Shown one piece after another: positions 17,464-25,923 of a stretch of DNA of 64,000 nt. Origin of the DNA: Brevibacillus invocatus (GTDB lineage Bacteria; Bacillota; Bacilli; Brevibacillales; Brevibacillaceae); contig NZ_RHHR01000019.1 of assembly GCF_003710915.1 (NCBI RefSeq), positions 1-64,000 of the forward strand, read 5' to 3'. The first letter of the stretch is position 1, and every line of letters begins with the position of its first letter. The notes beneath the pieces were generated by a model. It was not told the origin of the DNA. It searched no databases and was given only the letters and a program-made list of their open reading frames with translations. The translations under genes and the position numbers were made by a program.

Positions 17464-18143
17464 GCGATTCAAAAACCCAACATAGGATACGTGTCGCCTT
17501 GGTGGATGACCAAACCATGATTCGGCAGAGTTTGGGTTACGTCATCCAGATGCAATCGGACATGGAAGTCATTGGCGAAGCATCTGATGGAGAAGAAGCT
17601 GTCGAGCTCATCTCCTCGATCACTCCTGATGTCGTCTTAATGGATGTCCAGATGCCCAAGAAATCAGGTATCCAAGCGACAAAGGAAATCGTGATGAAGC
17701 ATCCTGAGATAAAGGTATTGATACTTACAACCTTTGATAATCACAATTATGTCGTGGAAGGAATCCGTGCTGGGGCGGTTGGCTATATGTTAAAAGACGC
17801 TGACTCGCAGGAAATGCTCGACTTGATCCGTCGTGCTTATCAAGGTGAGGCCCTTTTCCATACGGTCACGGCTGCAAAGGCGTTGGCAGAAGTCCTGCAC
17901 ACGCAATTCAGCCAACCTGAACCGCCAACCGACAAGCCCCTCCTGTTAGACGATTTGACAGAACGTGAGCTGGATGTCCTACAGCAAATCGCGTATGGGT
18001 TTCGCAATGATCAAATTGCACAGAATCTGTTCATATCAGAAGGAACAGTCAAAACCCATGTTCACCGCATTTTGCATAAGATGGGGGTGGAGGATCGCAC
18101 CCAGGCTGTGGCGAAAGCGCTTCGACATCGATTGGTCAAATAA
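17460..18143 (+). CDS. NarL/LuxR-type response regulator, 227 aa
   Basis: Receiver domain (1-125) with the phospho-acceptor Asp in VVLMDVQMP and Lys in YMLKDA, then a LuxR-type HTH (LTERELDVLQQIAYGFRNDQIAQNLFISEGTVKTHVHRILHKMGV). Its start overlaps the kinase stop (ATGA), so the two are translationally coupled. The divergent RND operon is the obvious target by position; that link is inference. Confidence 0.92.
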   Translation: MSDSKTQHRIRVALVDDQTMIRQSLGYVIQMQSDMEVIGEASDGEEAVELISSITPDVVLMDVQMPKKSGIQATKEIVMKHPEIKVLILTTFDNHNYVVEGIRAGAVGYMLKDADSQEMLDLIRRAYQGEALFHTVTAAKALAEVLHTQFSQPEPPTDKPLLLDDLTERELDVLQQIAYGFRNDQIAQNLFISEGTVKTHVHRILHKMGVEDRTQAVAKALRHRLVK

Positions 18144-18144
18144 A

Positions 18145-18175
18145 CAAAAAAAGACGGTATAAGCCGTCTTTTTTC
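18145..18175 (+). terminator. Bidirectional terminator between convergent genes
   Basis: AAAAAGACGG TATAAG CCGTCTTTTTT forms a symmetric A/T-flanked hairpin between the response regulator and the convergent kinase gene. It can serve both. Confidence 0.9.
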
Positions 18176-18179
18176 TTAT

Positions 18180-19706
18180 TCATTGCACGACAAAAGGCAA
18201 CCTTACTTCAAAGCGGGCACCACCCAGTCTCGGGGAATTGTCCGCATAAATAGAGCCGCCATGATCCGCGATGATGCGTTGGGTCGTCGATAAACCGAGA
18301 CCGGTCCCTTCTGGCTTCGTCGTATAAAATGGAACAAACAGGTTTTTCCTGTTGTCTTCCGTCAATCCGGGTCCGTCATCCTCAATCAAGAAGACAATAT
18401 CCTTTGCCGTGGCAGTCACTTTTACCTGAACTAGTTTTCCCTTCGTATGTATAGCTTCGAAAGCATTTTTTAAAATGTTGAGAAAAGCTTGCTTGATACG
18501 CGCTCGATGACCGTGTACGAACCATTCTCCAGTCTCTAGCTGCAATTCCAGATTTATTCCCCTGCGATTGGCTTCCGGCTCCAACAGACGTACCACACCT
18601 AAAAGCTCGTCCATGACCGGGAACGGCTCCAGCACAATATTTTCATCTCGATAACGGGCCAAAACCAAAACATCGTTCAACAAACCGTCTATTCGTTCCA
18701 CTTCCATCAGAATAACGGAGTAAAACGAATCCCGATGCTCGTGGTCAGCCTGCTCTCTCAGGAGCTGGATGAAGCCTTTGATCGAAGTGAGAGGATTGCG
18801 AATTTCATGAGCCATCCCTGCTGCCAGCTGGCCTACTGCGGCCAATGCTTCCCGCTTGGTCATCTCTTCTTCGTATCGCTTCGTCTCTGTAATATTCCGC
18901 AAAACAGCAATCGCTCCGCACACTTCACCCTGGTCATAGATCGGGCTCGTGCTGACAGTCATCCAACGGCCTTCATAGTCAAACATGTAGTAACCGTTTT
19001 CTCCCTTTTCAATCACCCATTGGAGGTAACGAACACTGACATCGGAAGCAAACGCCTCATCCATGTGTCGACCAATAAGCCCTTCCCTCTTGATGTTGAT
19101 CATTTTGGCATAATGTTCATTGACTTCTCGAATGATCAAATTCCGGTCGATCATCAATACACCCGTATCACTCGATTGCAAGACGTATTGAACCAATCCT
19201 TTTTCGACCATTTCCGAAAAATCGTCCACGTCAGGAGCTTGACAAGAGGTCTCATAGGTTGCTGTTCCGCTTTCCTCTTGGATTGTTTGATAGGTCTTAA
19301 CAGCATGATAGATGAGGTCGTCGACCAGCTTGAACAAGGAGAACTGAATTTCGTAAAAATGGGAGGACTCCCCTCCTTTTGCCACATAAGCCATCGACTG
19401 GCACTGTATCCGTTCGATGATGACTTCCCGACAAGTACGCAATGGCTCAATAAGATACAGAACGGGAGAACCTTTCAATCCACAGCCATGGGCGCTTGCC
19501 AGAATTTTATTTTCGATCGCACTCTGCTCGTCTGTTTCCAGCGTTTCAATCAAACCTGTGATAAGTTCGTGAAGCATGGTCTGAATTCGTTCTTGCCCCT
19601 CCTGAATCCAGGTAGAGAAAGGGGGAAGATGGGACAACAACATAACTGTCTTGGCCTCCATTTCAGAGGCCTGATTCATGAGATCCAAACAGATTTGCTT
19701 TTTCAA
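18180..19706 (-). CDS. Orphan PAS-domain sensor histidine kinase, 508 aa
   Basis: No membrane segment. The N-terminal 170 residues are helical, with HGCGLKGSPVLYLIEPLRTCREVII, loosely like RsbRD-type N-terminal domains (tentative). A PAS domain follows (about 185-300), then HisKA with His in AGMAHEIRNPLTSIKGFIQLL, and a HATPase domain (NILKNAFEAI, EDDGPGL, GTGLGLSTTQRI). This soluble PAS/HisKA_A layout is that of sporulation kinases such as KinA/KinE feeding Spo0F; no partner regulator is adjacent. TTG at 19706 follows AAAAAGGAG at good spacing; the ATG at 19727 is the alternative start. Confidence 0.87.
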   Translation of the reverse strand: MKKQICLDLMNQASEMEAKTVMLLSHLPPFSTWIQEGQERIQTMLHELITGLIETLETDEQSAIENKILASAHGCGLKGSPVLYLIEPLRTCREVIIERIQCQSMAYVAKGGESSHFYEIQFSLFKLVDDLIYHAVKTYQTIQEESGTATYETSCQAPDVDDFSEMVEKGLVQYVLQSSDTGVLMIDRNLIIREVNEHYAKMINIKREGLIGRHMDEAFASDVSVRYLQWVIEKGENGYYMFDYEGRWMTVSTSPIYDQGEVCGAIAVLRNITETKRYEEEMTKREALAAVGQLAAGMAHEIRNPLTSIKGFIQLLREQADHEHRDSFYSVILMEVERIDGLLNDVLVLARYRDENIVLEPFPVMDELLGVVRLLEPEANRRGINLELQLETGEWFVHGHRARIKQAFLNILKNAFEAIHTKGKLVQVKVTATAKDIVFLIEDDGPGLTEDNRKNLFVPFYTTKPEGTGLGLSTTQRIIADHGGSIYADNSPRLGGARFEVRLPFVVQ

Positions 19707-19867
19707 TGCCCCTGTCTCCTTTTTCATGCAATAACGTTCCTATAGCGATAAACATTCCAATAAACATCCGTCAATTATCTGTATATTTATTATTGCTTGA
19801 AAATTAGGTCAGTGTAAAGTGGCGTGATCGATCCTACTGGACAAAATCACGCCTTACCGATACCTAC

Positions 19868-21628
19868 TTATGGGATTAAAGCGAGGCCATTCTCAATAAG
19901 CTGTGCATCCTGCTCATCCTTCGCTTTCCGTTCTTCGAGCTCTGCCAGCAATTGATCCCGTTCTTCCGGAAGTATCTGTTTCGTGGTAAGAATCTCCAAA
20001 AGCTCCAGCCGGATCAGCCAATCATCCTGGTAATCCTTCTGGACTTCAGATAGGATTGGCTTGATTCGAGAGCTCGCTGTGTCGGCATCAGGGTTTTGTT
20101 CCCGGATGTCCCTCACTTCCTGGTAAATAGCCTGCTGCCTTAATTCCTGTAGTGTGTATTCCTGGCGCTTGGCAACCACTTCGGAGGGCTTATGTGTTCC
20201 TGTAGAAAAGGCTTCGCGATCTGCGGCACCTGCAAAGACAGATATTATTTTCTCCCCAACCGCCATATCATACGTACCCCAGGCTGCTTGGAATAAGGTC
20301 TCACCTTGATACGTAACCGTGCACTGATCAAATCCTATCAAAACGACACGGTCCTCTTCACGAAGAATATACTTGACAACACCCTTGACTTCCACACCAG
20401 ACTGGAACAACAAGGTTGCCGGATTGCCAACTGTTATGCCTGCAGCAGACAATTGTTCGTCAGAGAAGTCTTCAAGAGGTGTCGGATCAATTGCAAGCAA
20501 GCCTATCGGAGAGCCGAACCCTTCAGCGTGATAGTCCTTGCCGTGACCAATGAGCTCTTTGTCTTTCGTAGCGAGAGCCGTTGGTCCCGTTGTTTGCAAG
20601 TAGACGGCTTCCCCTTTGTCATCCATTTTCAGACCGGTAAGAATTCCGCTCACCTGTAGACCCGAGCTGTATACACTTGTGGATGTTTGCGGCATCTTGC
20701 TTGCTTTGATCAAACTCTCGGTTCCGCCTAACGACAATGCCATTCTCTTGGAAAATTCTCTTACCGCCTCGATCAGCTGATCGAAGTCCTTGCACACAAA
20801 AAGCTGGGGCTGTGGCTTGGTGATGTCATAATCCGTCTCAATGCATGCTTGGAGACTGAACGGAATTTTTTTGACATCGTCCTTCAGGCAGCTCATGCTT
20901 TCCCCTACGGATGAGAGCAAGCCAGCACCATAAATAAGCGGACGATCCAGATCACCGATCAGTCCATATTCGACCGTCCACCAGTAAAGTCGGGAGAGTT
21001 CATTTGCTTCCGATATTTCCGTCACGGCGGCAGCTTTTCTGTCCAGATCTTCTTCTGCTGCCTGGATCTCTTCTGCTGTCGAGCCTGGATCTTCTTTGAC
21101 AATCGAGAGTAAGCGAATGGCTTCATACAGTTCATAATCCTCGCGCGAAGACAGGGCACGAGAGCCAATTTCACCGAATTCCTTAAGATACATTCGGTAT
21201 TTTTCATCCTCGATGATGGGGGCATGACCCGCTGCCTCATGAATGATGTCTGGAGCCGGTGTGTAAGCGATATGATCGTATTGACGAATGTCGCACGCGA
21301 TTGGGAGCAATTGATGCGCCTGAAAATCAAAAAAAGCAACAGCAGGAATAAACCCGTTGATCGTCACAGCACCCCAACCAATCTTGGACAAAGATTTGTT
21401 CATCTCGCTAATGTCGGGAATATGCTCTACACTGATTCCTGATGTCGTCAATCCGTACAAGTATGCAACATGAGCAGTCTTGCCCAAAAAATTGCTGTTT
21501 TGCCTCATCACATAGCGCCAGACGGCATGATCAACGGGCGTATAACGATCGTAATCCTGTTCGACAACAAACTCTTTTAGATGAGTAGGAACATTCACAA
21601 GTGAAAAATGTTCTTCCGAGCTGTTCAT
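19868..21628 (-). CDS. Aromatic amino acid hydroxylase (phenylalanine 4-monooxygenase type), 586 aa
   Basis: Biopterin-dependent hydroxylase domain in the first 300 residues. The non-heme iron ligands are His130 and His135 (DIIHEAAGHAP) and Glu220 (YWWTVEYGLIGD). Phe to Tyr is the likely reaction. Proteobacterial enzymes are about 260-300 residues. Here some 250 further residues follow (from about 325), with a charged helical end; similarly long forms occur in bacilli. No pterin recycling gene is nearby, so the cofactor supply is open. A cre-like site lies just upstream of the start, implying carbon catabolite control. GGGGGCAATGGTTGC precedes the ATG. Confidence 0.88.
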   Translation of the reverse strand: MNSSEEHFSLVNVPTHLKEFVVEQDYDRYTPVDHAVWRYVMRQNSNFLGKTAHVAYLYGLTTSGISVEHIPDISEMNKSLSKIGWGAVTINGFIPAVAFFDFQAHQLLPIACDIRQYDHIAYTPAPDIIHEAAGHAPIIEDEKYRMYLKEFGEIGSRALSSREDYELYEAIRLLSIVKEDPGSTAEEIQAAEEDLDRKAAAVTEISEANELSRLYWWTVEYGLIGDLDRPLIYGAGLLSSVGESMSCLKDDVKKIPFSLQACIETDYDITKPQPQLFVCKDFDQLIEAVREFSKRMALSLGGTESLIKASKMPQTSTSVYSSGLQVSGILTGLKMDDKGEAVYLQTTGPTALATKDKELIGHGKDYHAEGFGSPIGLLAIDPTPLEDFSDEQLSAAGITVGNPATLLFQSGVEVKGVVKYILREEDRVVLIGFDQCTVTYQGETLFQAAWGTYDMAVGEKIISVFAGAADREAFSTGTHKPSEVVAKRQEYTLQELRQQAIYQEVRDIREQNPDADTASSRIKPILSEVQKDYQDDWLIRLELLEILTTKQILPEERDQLLAELEERKAKDEQDAQLIENGLALIP

Positions 21629-21662
21629 GCAACCATTGCCCCCTTCAAAAGTAAGGATGAAA

Positions 21663-21676
21663 TGTAAGCGCTTTCC
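21663..21676 (-). promoter_or_regulatory. Candidate cre (CcpA) site before the aromatic amino acid hydroxylase
   Basis: TGTAAGCGCTTTCC matches the cre consensus TGWAANCGNTNWCA at all but the last position. It lies 35-48 nt upstream of the start codon at 21628, where CcpA would block initiation or elongation. Confidence 0.6.
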
Positions 21677-21742
21677 ATTCTCTTACTATCATATCACGGA
21701 CAAGGATCATTTGTGTAAAAAAATGTTTATTGTTCAAACAAA

Positions 21743-22033
21743 TTATGCTTGTGCTTTCACGATGTAATTTCGCAGATCAGACTTGACCGGGCTATTCGGA
21801 TTAGTACCCGTATGTGCCCGTTTGAATGCATCACTCTCTGTCCAGTTGCGGAAATCCTGTTCGCTGTTCCATTTCGTGAACACGATGTATTCATCTCCCT
21901 TAGCAGGAGCAAGGAACAGGAATTCGAGAAAGCCTGGAACGTCTTTCATGCGTTCTCCACCTTGTGCGAAAGCCCGTTCGAGATGAGATTGATAATCTGC
22001 AGGTACTGTCAATCGGTTCATAGATACGTACAT
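21743..22033 (-). CDS. ABM-domain heme-degrading monooxygenase-like protein (HmoA/HmoB type), 96 aa
   Basis: Single ferredoxin-like antibiotic-biosynthesis-monooxygenase domain: MYVSMNRLTVPADY, then GFLEFLFLAP, then EYIVFTKWNSEQDFRNWTESDAF. This resembles HmoA/HmoB/IsdG enzymes that open heme and release iron. A conserved catalytic-type Trp/His pair could be W56 or W64 and H73, which I cannot confirm. AAGGACG precedes the ATG. The leader carries an unusual 11-bp inverted repeat. No Fur box is evident. Confidence 0.8.
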   Translation of the reverse strand: MYVSMNRLTVPADYQSHLERAFAQGGERMKDVPGFLEFLFLAPAKGDEYIVFTKWNSEQDFRNWTESDAFKRAHTGTNPNSPVKSDLRNYIVKAQA

Positions 22034-22055
22034 GTGCTACACGTCCTTTTTTCTG

Positions 22056-22105
22056 TGAAAAACGTCCCCTCTCATCGAGGAAATGAAACATCTAGACGTT
22101 TTTCA
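22056..22105 (-). repeat. Perfect 11-bp inverted repeat in the leader of the heme-monooxygenase-like gene
   Basis: TGAAAAACGTC (22056-22066) and GACGTTTTTCA (22095-22105) are exact reverse complements, 28 nt apart. The intervening segment contains a smaller stem CCTC/GAGG. The structure ends about 15 nt before the ribosome site of the gene at 22033, so it lies in its 5' leader or operator region. Confidence 0.6.
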
Positions 22106-22118
22106 TAAATTTGATGTG

Positions 22119-22155
22119 ACCGCTTGCGGCCAAAAAAACGGTCGTGACCGTTTTA
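22119..22155 (-). terminator. Hairpins forming a second terminator after the hypothetical gene at 22212
   Basis: The minus strand reads AAAACGGTC AC GACCGTTTTTTT, then GGCCGCAAGCGGTC. The first hairpin plus T-run looks like an intrinsic terminator; the second is a CCGCTTGCGG stem. Confidence 0.5.
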
Positions 22156-22192
22156 TGTATTTACCAGTCTAGTATACCCTATAGCCCCCCAA

Positions 22193-22230
22193 AAACAAAA
22201 AGCCGCCGACGTTACGTATCACGTCTGCGG
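22193..22230 (-). terminator. Terminator overlapping the end of the hypothetical gene
   Basis: On the minus strand CCGC-A-GACGT pairs with ACGTC-G-GCGG (one A/G mismatch), followed by CTTTTTGTTTTTGG. The stop codon lies inside the loop region. Confidence 0.7.
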
Positions 22231-23123
22231 TTTGCTTGTTGCTCCAGCATAATATCAAGCAGCAAAATATCCTGCAAAGGCTCTTTGGGATCGGTCGTAA
22301 GCAGGGCAGATACGGCCGCCATTGCAGAGCGTACAGCATGATAGGAGTAAAAAGCATCCCTCTCGGCTTCACTAAACAAGCTGAGGTCCGATCTTTCTTG
22401 AACAGGGTACGGAAAGTCCGTTTCCACTCCTGCACGATCCAGCACAATCAACGCTTGCTTGATCGCGACGAGTGCGGCGCTCACACTGATGCCATATTCG
22501 ACTCGGAGTTCATCCCATACTTGAAAAGCAGAACGCTCTACTCTTTCCTGGTTGGGTCTTGTGATGATTCCGGATTTTCGTCCTTCTTTCAGAAGCCAAT
22601 CCACGTATATGTCATGTCTTGGCGGATAGGCATAAACTTGAAGCTTCATTTCCAGATCAGTCGGATGATCCTTGGCAAACCGCGCATGTGACAAATCCAT
22701 CTCATACCGTCTAGATGGATGTCCGGGCACAGTAACAAAGACTGTATCTTGCCGAATGGCTGCAATCTGAAGCTTGGTTCGCGCTGGAATTCTGCCTTGA
22801 GGAGCCTTTTCCCGGCGAATGTTCCCCGGAATCAGTTCTGACCCAAACTGATGGTACTCCAGAGGAGAGTCAATCCACGGTATCGGTTCCCGATTCAGTA
22901 CCTCGTACAAACCGTTGAAAGTCACCCATTCATTAGGACGGCGCTGGCTGCGGATCAGAACAGTATGTCTTTCCTCTTCCGGCGGCACCTCTGTTTCCAG
23001 ATCGTTTGCCTTTGGGTGTAATCGCTTATGCTCAATCAAGGAGCTATCGTTTATAGACAGACGTTCCAGCAGCTCTCGCTTGCTGACCCACTCATATCCA
23101 ATCCGATAAATCCGATTTTTCAT
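22212..23123 (-). CDS. Hypothetical protein, about 303 aa
   Basis: I recognise no family. The protein is soluble, rich in Arg, Glu and Pro, with no signal or membrane helix. The N-terminal half looks like beta-rich segments (VLIRSQRRPNEWVTFNGLYEVL, LQIAAIRQDTVFVTVPGHPSRRYEMDLS); the C-terminal half is helical (ISVSAALVAIKQALIVLDRAG, YSYHAVRSAMAAVSALL). ATG at 23123 or an in-frame GTG at 23135, with GGTGGTGGAG nearby. It follows thiE in the same direction after 82 nt and has two terminators behind it, so it could be the last gene of the thiE/tenI unit. Confidence 0.6.
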   Translation of the reverse strand: MKNRIYRIGYEWVSKRELLERLSINDSSLIEHKRLHPKANDLETEVPPEEERHTVLIRSQRRPNEWVTFNGLYEVLNREPIPWIDSPLEYHQFGSELIPGNIRREKAPQGRIPARTKLQIAAIRQDTVFVTVPGHPSRRYEMDLSHARFAKDHPTDLEMKLQVYAYPPRHDIYVDWLLKEGRKSGIITRPNQERVERSAFQVWDELRVEYGISVSAALVAIKQALIVLDRAGVETDFPYPVQERSDLSLFSEAERDAFYSYHAVRSAMAAVSALLTTDPKEPLQDILLLDIMLEQQANRRRDT

Positions 23124-23204
23124 GGTCTCCACCACCTTTTGTACCCCGATGTATTGATCCCGCGCACTTTTACCGTACCATATGTATGATCGGCCTTGAC
23201 CGTG

Positions 23205-23867
23205 CTAGATAGTCCGTACAATCCGCGCCAGCGAAAGGGCAGCTTCACTTGGGGATTCAGCTCTGCTGATCGCACTGATGACGGCAACACCATCTGCACC
23301 CGCTTGAATGACCTGGCTGGCATTTTCGAGTGTGATTCCCCCGATTCCAACAATGGGCAGCTGTGGCCCTACAGCCTGGCGGATTTGGCGCAAACCTTCA
23401 GGACCAATCGGTTCTCCTGCATCTGCCTTGGACGCAGTGGCATACATCGCACCCACACCGATGCAATCTGCTCCTCCGTCTCTGGCGCGTAAAGCCTCTT
23501 CCACAGTCCCTGCCGAAATGCCCACGTACATGCGCTCTCCAACAGCAGACCGCACGTTTTCCAAAGCCATGTCATCCTGTCCAACATGAACGCCATCTGC
23601 TTGTAGGCGAACAGCCAGTTCCACGTCATCATTGACGATAAACAATGTGTCATGTTGCTTGCACAAGCTCTGCAGTTCCAATCCGAGCTGATAGCGCTCC
23701 TCTTGTGATAATTGGCTTCCTTTATCACGGAGCTGCAGCGTTCCCACTCCCCCGCGCAACGCTTCCGCAACAATATCACAGGTTCGCTCTACGGAATATC
23801 CGCAATCCTGTGTCCCTACGACAAAATAAACGCCCATTTTCTGGCGAAGCAGCTCACGATCTCTCAT
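23205..23867 (-). CDS. thiE: Thiamine-phosphate synthase ThiE, 220 aa
   Basis: TIM barrel that joins hydroxymethylpyrimidine diphosphate and thiazole phosphate to give thiamine phosphate. Signature segments are LQLRDKG (about 43-49), FIVNDDVELAVRLQADGVHVGQDD (about 75-98), GADCIGVGAMYATASKADA, and the phosphate-binding IVGIGGIT and GADGVAVISAI near the end. It overlaps the upstream tenI by ATGA. No TPP riboswitch is visible ahead of this unit. Confidence 0.93.
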   Translation of the reverse strand: MRDRELLRQKMGVYFVVGTQDCGYSVERTCDIVAEALRGGVGTLQLRDKGSQLSQEERYQLGLELQSLCKQHDTLFIVNDDVELAVRLQADGVHVGQDDMALENVRSAVGERMYVGISAGTVEEALRARDGGADCIGVGAMYATASKADAGEPIGPEGLRQIRQAVGPQLPIVGIGGITLENASQVIQAGADGVAVISAISRAESPSEAALSLARIVRTI

Positions 23868-24496
23868 GCTTTGTTCTCCTCCCAGCGATCCAATGCTTGT
23901 CGATATGCTTGCGTAGCCTTTTTCACATCATCTGCTGCCGTAATGCCGGACATCACGGCAATTCCTGCGCATCCCGCCCTTAGAACTTCTGCTGTATTTT
24001 CTGGCGTGATACCGCCAATCGCCATCACAGGAACCTGGATAGTCGATGTAATACGCTGCAATTCCTCGGTACCGCGTGGCTGAATGCCAGGCTTGGATCC
24101 ACTTGCATAGACATGTCCGTACAGCATGTAGTCGACACCTTGCGTATGCGCTTCCTGCGCTTCTGCATAGGAATGCACCGACCTGCCCACCCATTGGTCT
24201 TCGTACAGAACCATTCTCGCTTCTTGGGGGGACAAGCTGTGATAAGCGAGATGGGCACCTCGGCAATGAGCTGCTGCGGCCACATCTACGCGATCATTGA
24301 CGATCAGACAGCTTCCCGGGATCGTCTGCACTAATGCAAGTACGAGGTCCATACATTCCCGGGCAGTTCGTTGCTTTTCCCGGATATGAAAAAAGTTCAT
24401 CCCGCCTGCAAAAGCCGATTCTGCCAGGCGAAGCAGTTCATCCAAAGACTGTCGTCCGCTGGATATCACATGCAGCTCAGGGGATCGGTGCAGCAT
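23864..24496 (-). CDS. tenI: TenI-like thiazole tautomerase / ThiE paralogue, 210 aa
   Basis: Same barrel as ThiE but with the TenI-type active-site region: FFHIREKQRTA replaces the diphosphate-binding RxK pattern, and SVHSYAEAQEA with YMLYGHVYASGSKPG follows. TenI speeds aromatisation of the thiazole carboxylate phosphate. ATG at 24496 with GGGGAAGG upstream; a GTG at 24505 is possible. It overlaps both neighbours (hypothetical gene upstream, thiE downstream), so it is the middle of a tight three-gene unit. Confidence 0.85.
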   Translation of the reverse strand: MLHRSPELHVISSGRQSLDELLRLAESAFAGGMNFFHIREKQRTARECMDLVLALVQTIPGSCLIVNDRVDVAAAAHCRGAHLAYHSLSPQEARMVLYEDQWVGRSVHSYAEAQEAHTQGVDYMLYGHVYASGSKPGIQPRGTEELQRITSTIQVPVMAIGGITPENTAEVLRAGCAGIAVMSGITAADDVKKATQAYRQALDRWEENKA

Positions 24497-24836
24497 GACT
24501 TCCACCTTCCCCAGACAGGGCTGCCAAACATTCTTGCAGCCACTTCACGGTCCGCTCCTCTTGTTCAGGGGCATGGGCCAGCGTCTCCACAATCAATCTC
24601 CGCAGAAAAAAGGCTTGTGGCAGTGTCAAAGGAAACGTGATGGATCGAGGTTTTTGCTCTTGTTTTTCCAGGGTGTCCACACCCGCCAGCAAGATATTCG
24701 CAATCGACTCAATGAGTTCCTGAATGGATTCATTCTGCTTTAGTTCGTCATAGCACCCGTCAAACAAACGGCATAAAAGTAAAAACGCCTGTGACGACAA
24801 AGTCACCGGCTGTATGTCCTGCATGGGTTCCGGCAT
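24477..24836 (-). CDS. Hypothetical protein, 119 aa, first gene of the tenI-thiE unit
   Basis: All-helical soluble protein (SSQAFLLLCRLFDGCYDELKQN, TLPQAFFLRRLIVETLAHAPEQEERTVKWLQECL). No known domain. GGAGGGAAGTTT precedes the ATG at 24836. Its 3' end overlaps the tenI start by 20 nt in another frame, which implies coupled translation, but a role in thiamine synthesis is only suggested by position. Confidence 0.65.
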   Translation of the reverse strand: MPEPMQDIQPVTLSSQAFLLLCRLFDGCYDELKQNESIQELIESIANILLAGVDTLEKQEQKPRSITFPLTLPQAFFLRRLIVETLAHAPEQEERTVKWLQECLAALSGEGGSHAAPIP

Positions 24837-24871
24837 AAACTTCCCTCCACATTCATTCAAAAACAAAGCTT

Positions 24872-24880
24872 ATTATACCA
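24872..24880 (-). promoter_or_regulatory. Extended -10 promoter of the tenI-thiE unit
   Basis: TGGTATAAT on the minus strand (TATAAT at 24877-24872) is an extended -10, 36 nt upstream of the start at 24836. No good -35 is seen, which is usual for extended -10 promoters. Confidence 0.6.
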
Positions 24881-24984
24881 TTTTTAAGGGAGATGAGGGT
24901 ATTGCAACTTCGCAATAGACAAAGTAGGTGTCAGCTCAGCGATCGGAAGGATGAAAAACCTTTATGAAGCTTATCTCGGCAGGA

Positions 24985-25923
24985 TCACATTCTTATGAGT
25001 TTCAACTCTTCCTTTAAGTAGTTCATTGTTACTTCCCGTTCCCTCTCCTCTTGTTCATCATACATGAGCTGCTCGATAAACTCCCATATATCTTCTAGCT
25101 TTCTTTTTTCTTGATAAAATTGCAAGGCCTCCGGATGTATCGAATAGTTTGGATGCTTTTGTCGATACATTTCTAGAAAATCATTAAAAAATGGTTTGTC
25201 TACAAGGAATATCATATCCGCTTCCACAGGCGCTAATTTCATCCCTTCCCAATCAATCAGTATGACATGTCGGGATTGCATCAAATTCCAAGAGTGCAAA
25301 TCTGTATGACAAAGTGCCATTCTTAGGTCAGCAGACTGTAAATGTTGCGCTAGTCTTTCAACCCTTATTATCTTTTCTTTTATAGGCGCAACTGTTGTAC
25401 GTAGCAGCTGCCACACGTCGCTCGGAGCATGATGCTCGCTGCTCAAAATATGCCAAAGCGGCTCTAAAAACGGCACGTCAAAGTCTTCTTTAATCGCATC
25501 CGTATCAATAGGAATGTCTTCTCCATACGCATGAAGTTCTGAAATAATCTGAGCAAACTGCTTTACCTGGTGTGAGGTTAATGTCTGATCTCCGATTGTA
25601 TCTCCCTCGATAAAATCGAACAACATGTAAATATTCATTTCGTCTTCGCATGTATATGCCTGGTTGTTCGTTAGAATCGGTACAGAAATTTTTTCATTTA
25701 ATGAGCTGTTTTCCTTTAGCCACAGCAGAACGGGTACATAGTGATTCATATTTGCCGTCAATTTTGGTGTGGATGCTCGGTGTTTTTCGTATGCCTTTAA
25801 AAAGTAATCAATCTTTCCGTCATGTACTTTGTACGCAAGCGAGGCCCATCCGCCTTTTTGCTGCTCCAGTTCTCGGATGTCTATCGCATAATGGGTTCTA
25901 ACTGTATGTATGATGGAATCCAT
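24985..25923 (-). CDS. APH/CotS-type phosphotransferase, about 312 aa
   Basis: Kinase-like fold of the aminoglycoside/choline phosphotransferase superfamily. The catalytic loop is CHTDLHSWNL (Asp and Asn) and the metal-binding Asp is in LIDWEGMKLAPVEADM; a Lys in DYFLKAYEK fits the ATP site. Small-molecule kinases, resistance enzymes and spore-coat CotS proteins share this pattern and I cannot choose between them. GGGGAGGAG precedes TTG/ATG codons; I used the ATG at 25923. Single gene between terminators. Confidence 0.8.
   Translation of the reverse strand: MDSIIHTVRTHYAIDIRELEQQKGGWASLAYKVHDGKIDYFLKAYEKHRASTPKLTANMNHYVPVLLWLKENSSLNEKISVPILTNNQAYTCEDEMNIYMLFDFIEGDTIGDQTLTSHQVKQFAQIISELHAYGEDIPIDTDAIKEDFDVPFLEPLWHILSSEHHAPSDVWQLLRTTVAPIKEKIIRVERLAQHLQSADLRMALCHTDLHSWNLMQSRHVILIDWEGMKLAPVEADMIFLVDKPFFNDFLEMYRQKHPNYSIHPEALQFYQEKRKLEDIWEFIEQLMYDEQEEREREVTMNYLKEELKLIRM

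Noticed and set aside
23120-23353. Possible 77-aa gene whose stop overlaps the start at 23123
   Set aside because: Most of it overlaps thiE in another frame, and no ribosome site or conserved pattern is present.
23136-24984. TPP riboswitch for tenI-thiE
   Set aside because: No CUGAGA or thi-box segment is found before the unit; the leader between the extended -10 and the first start is only about 30 nt.
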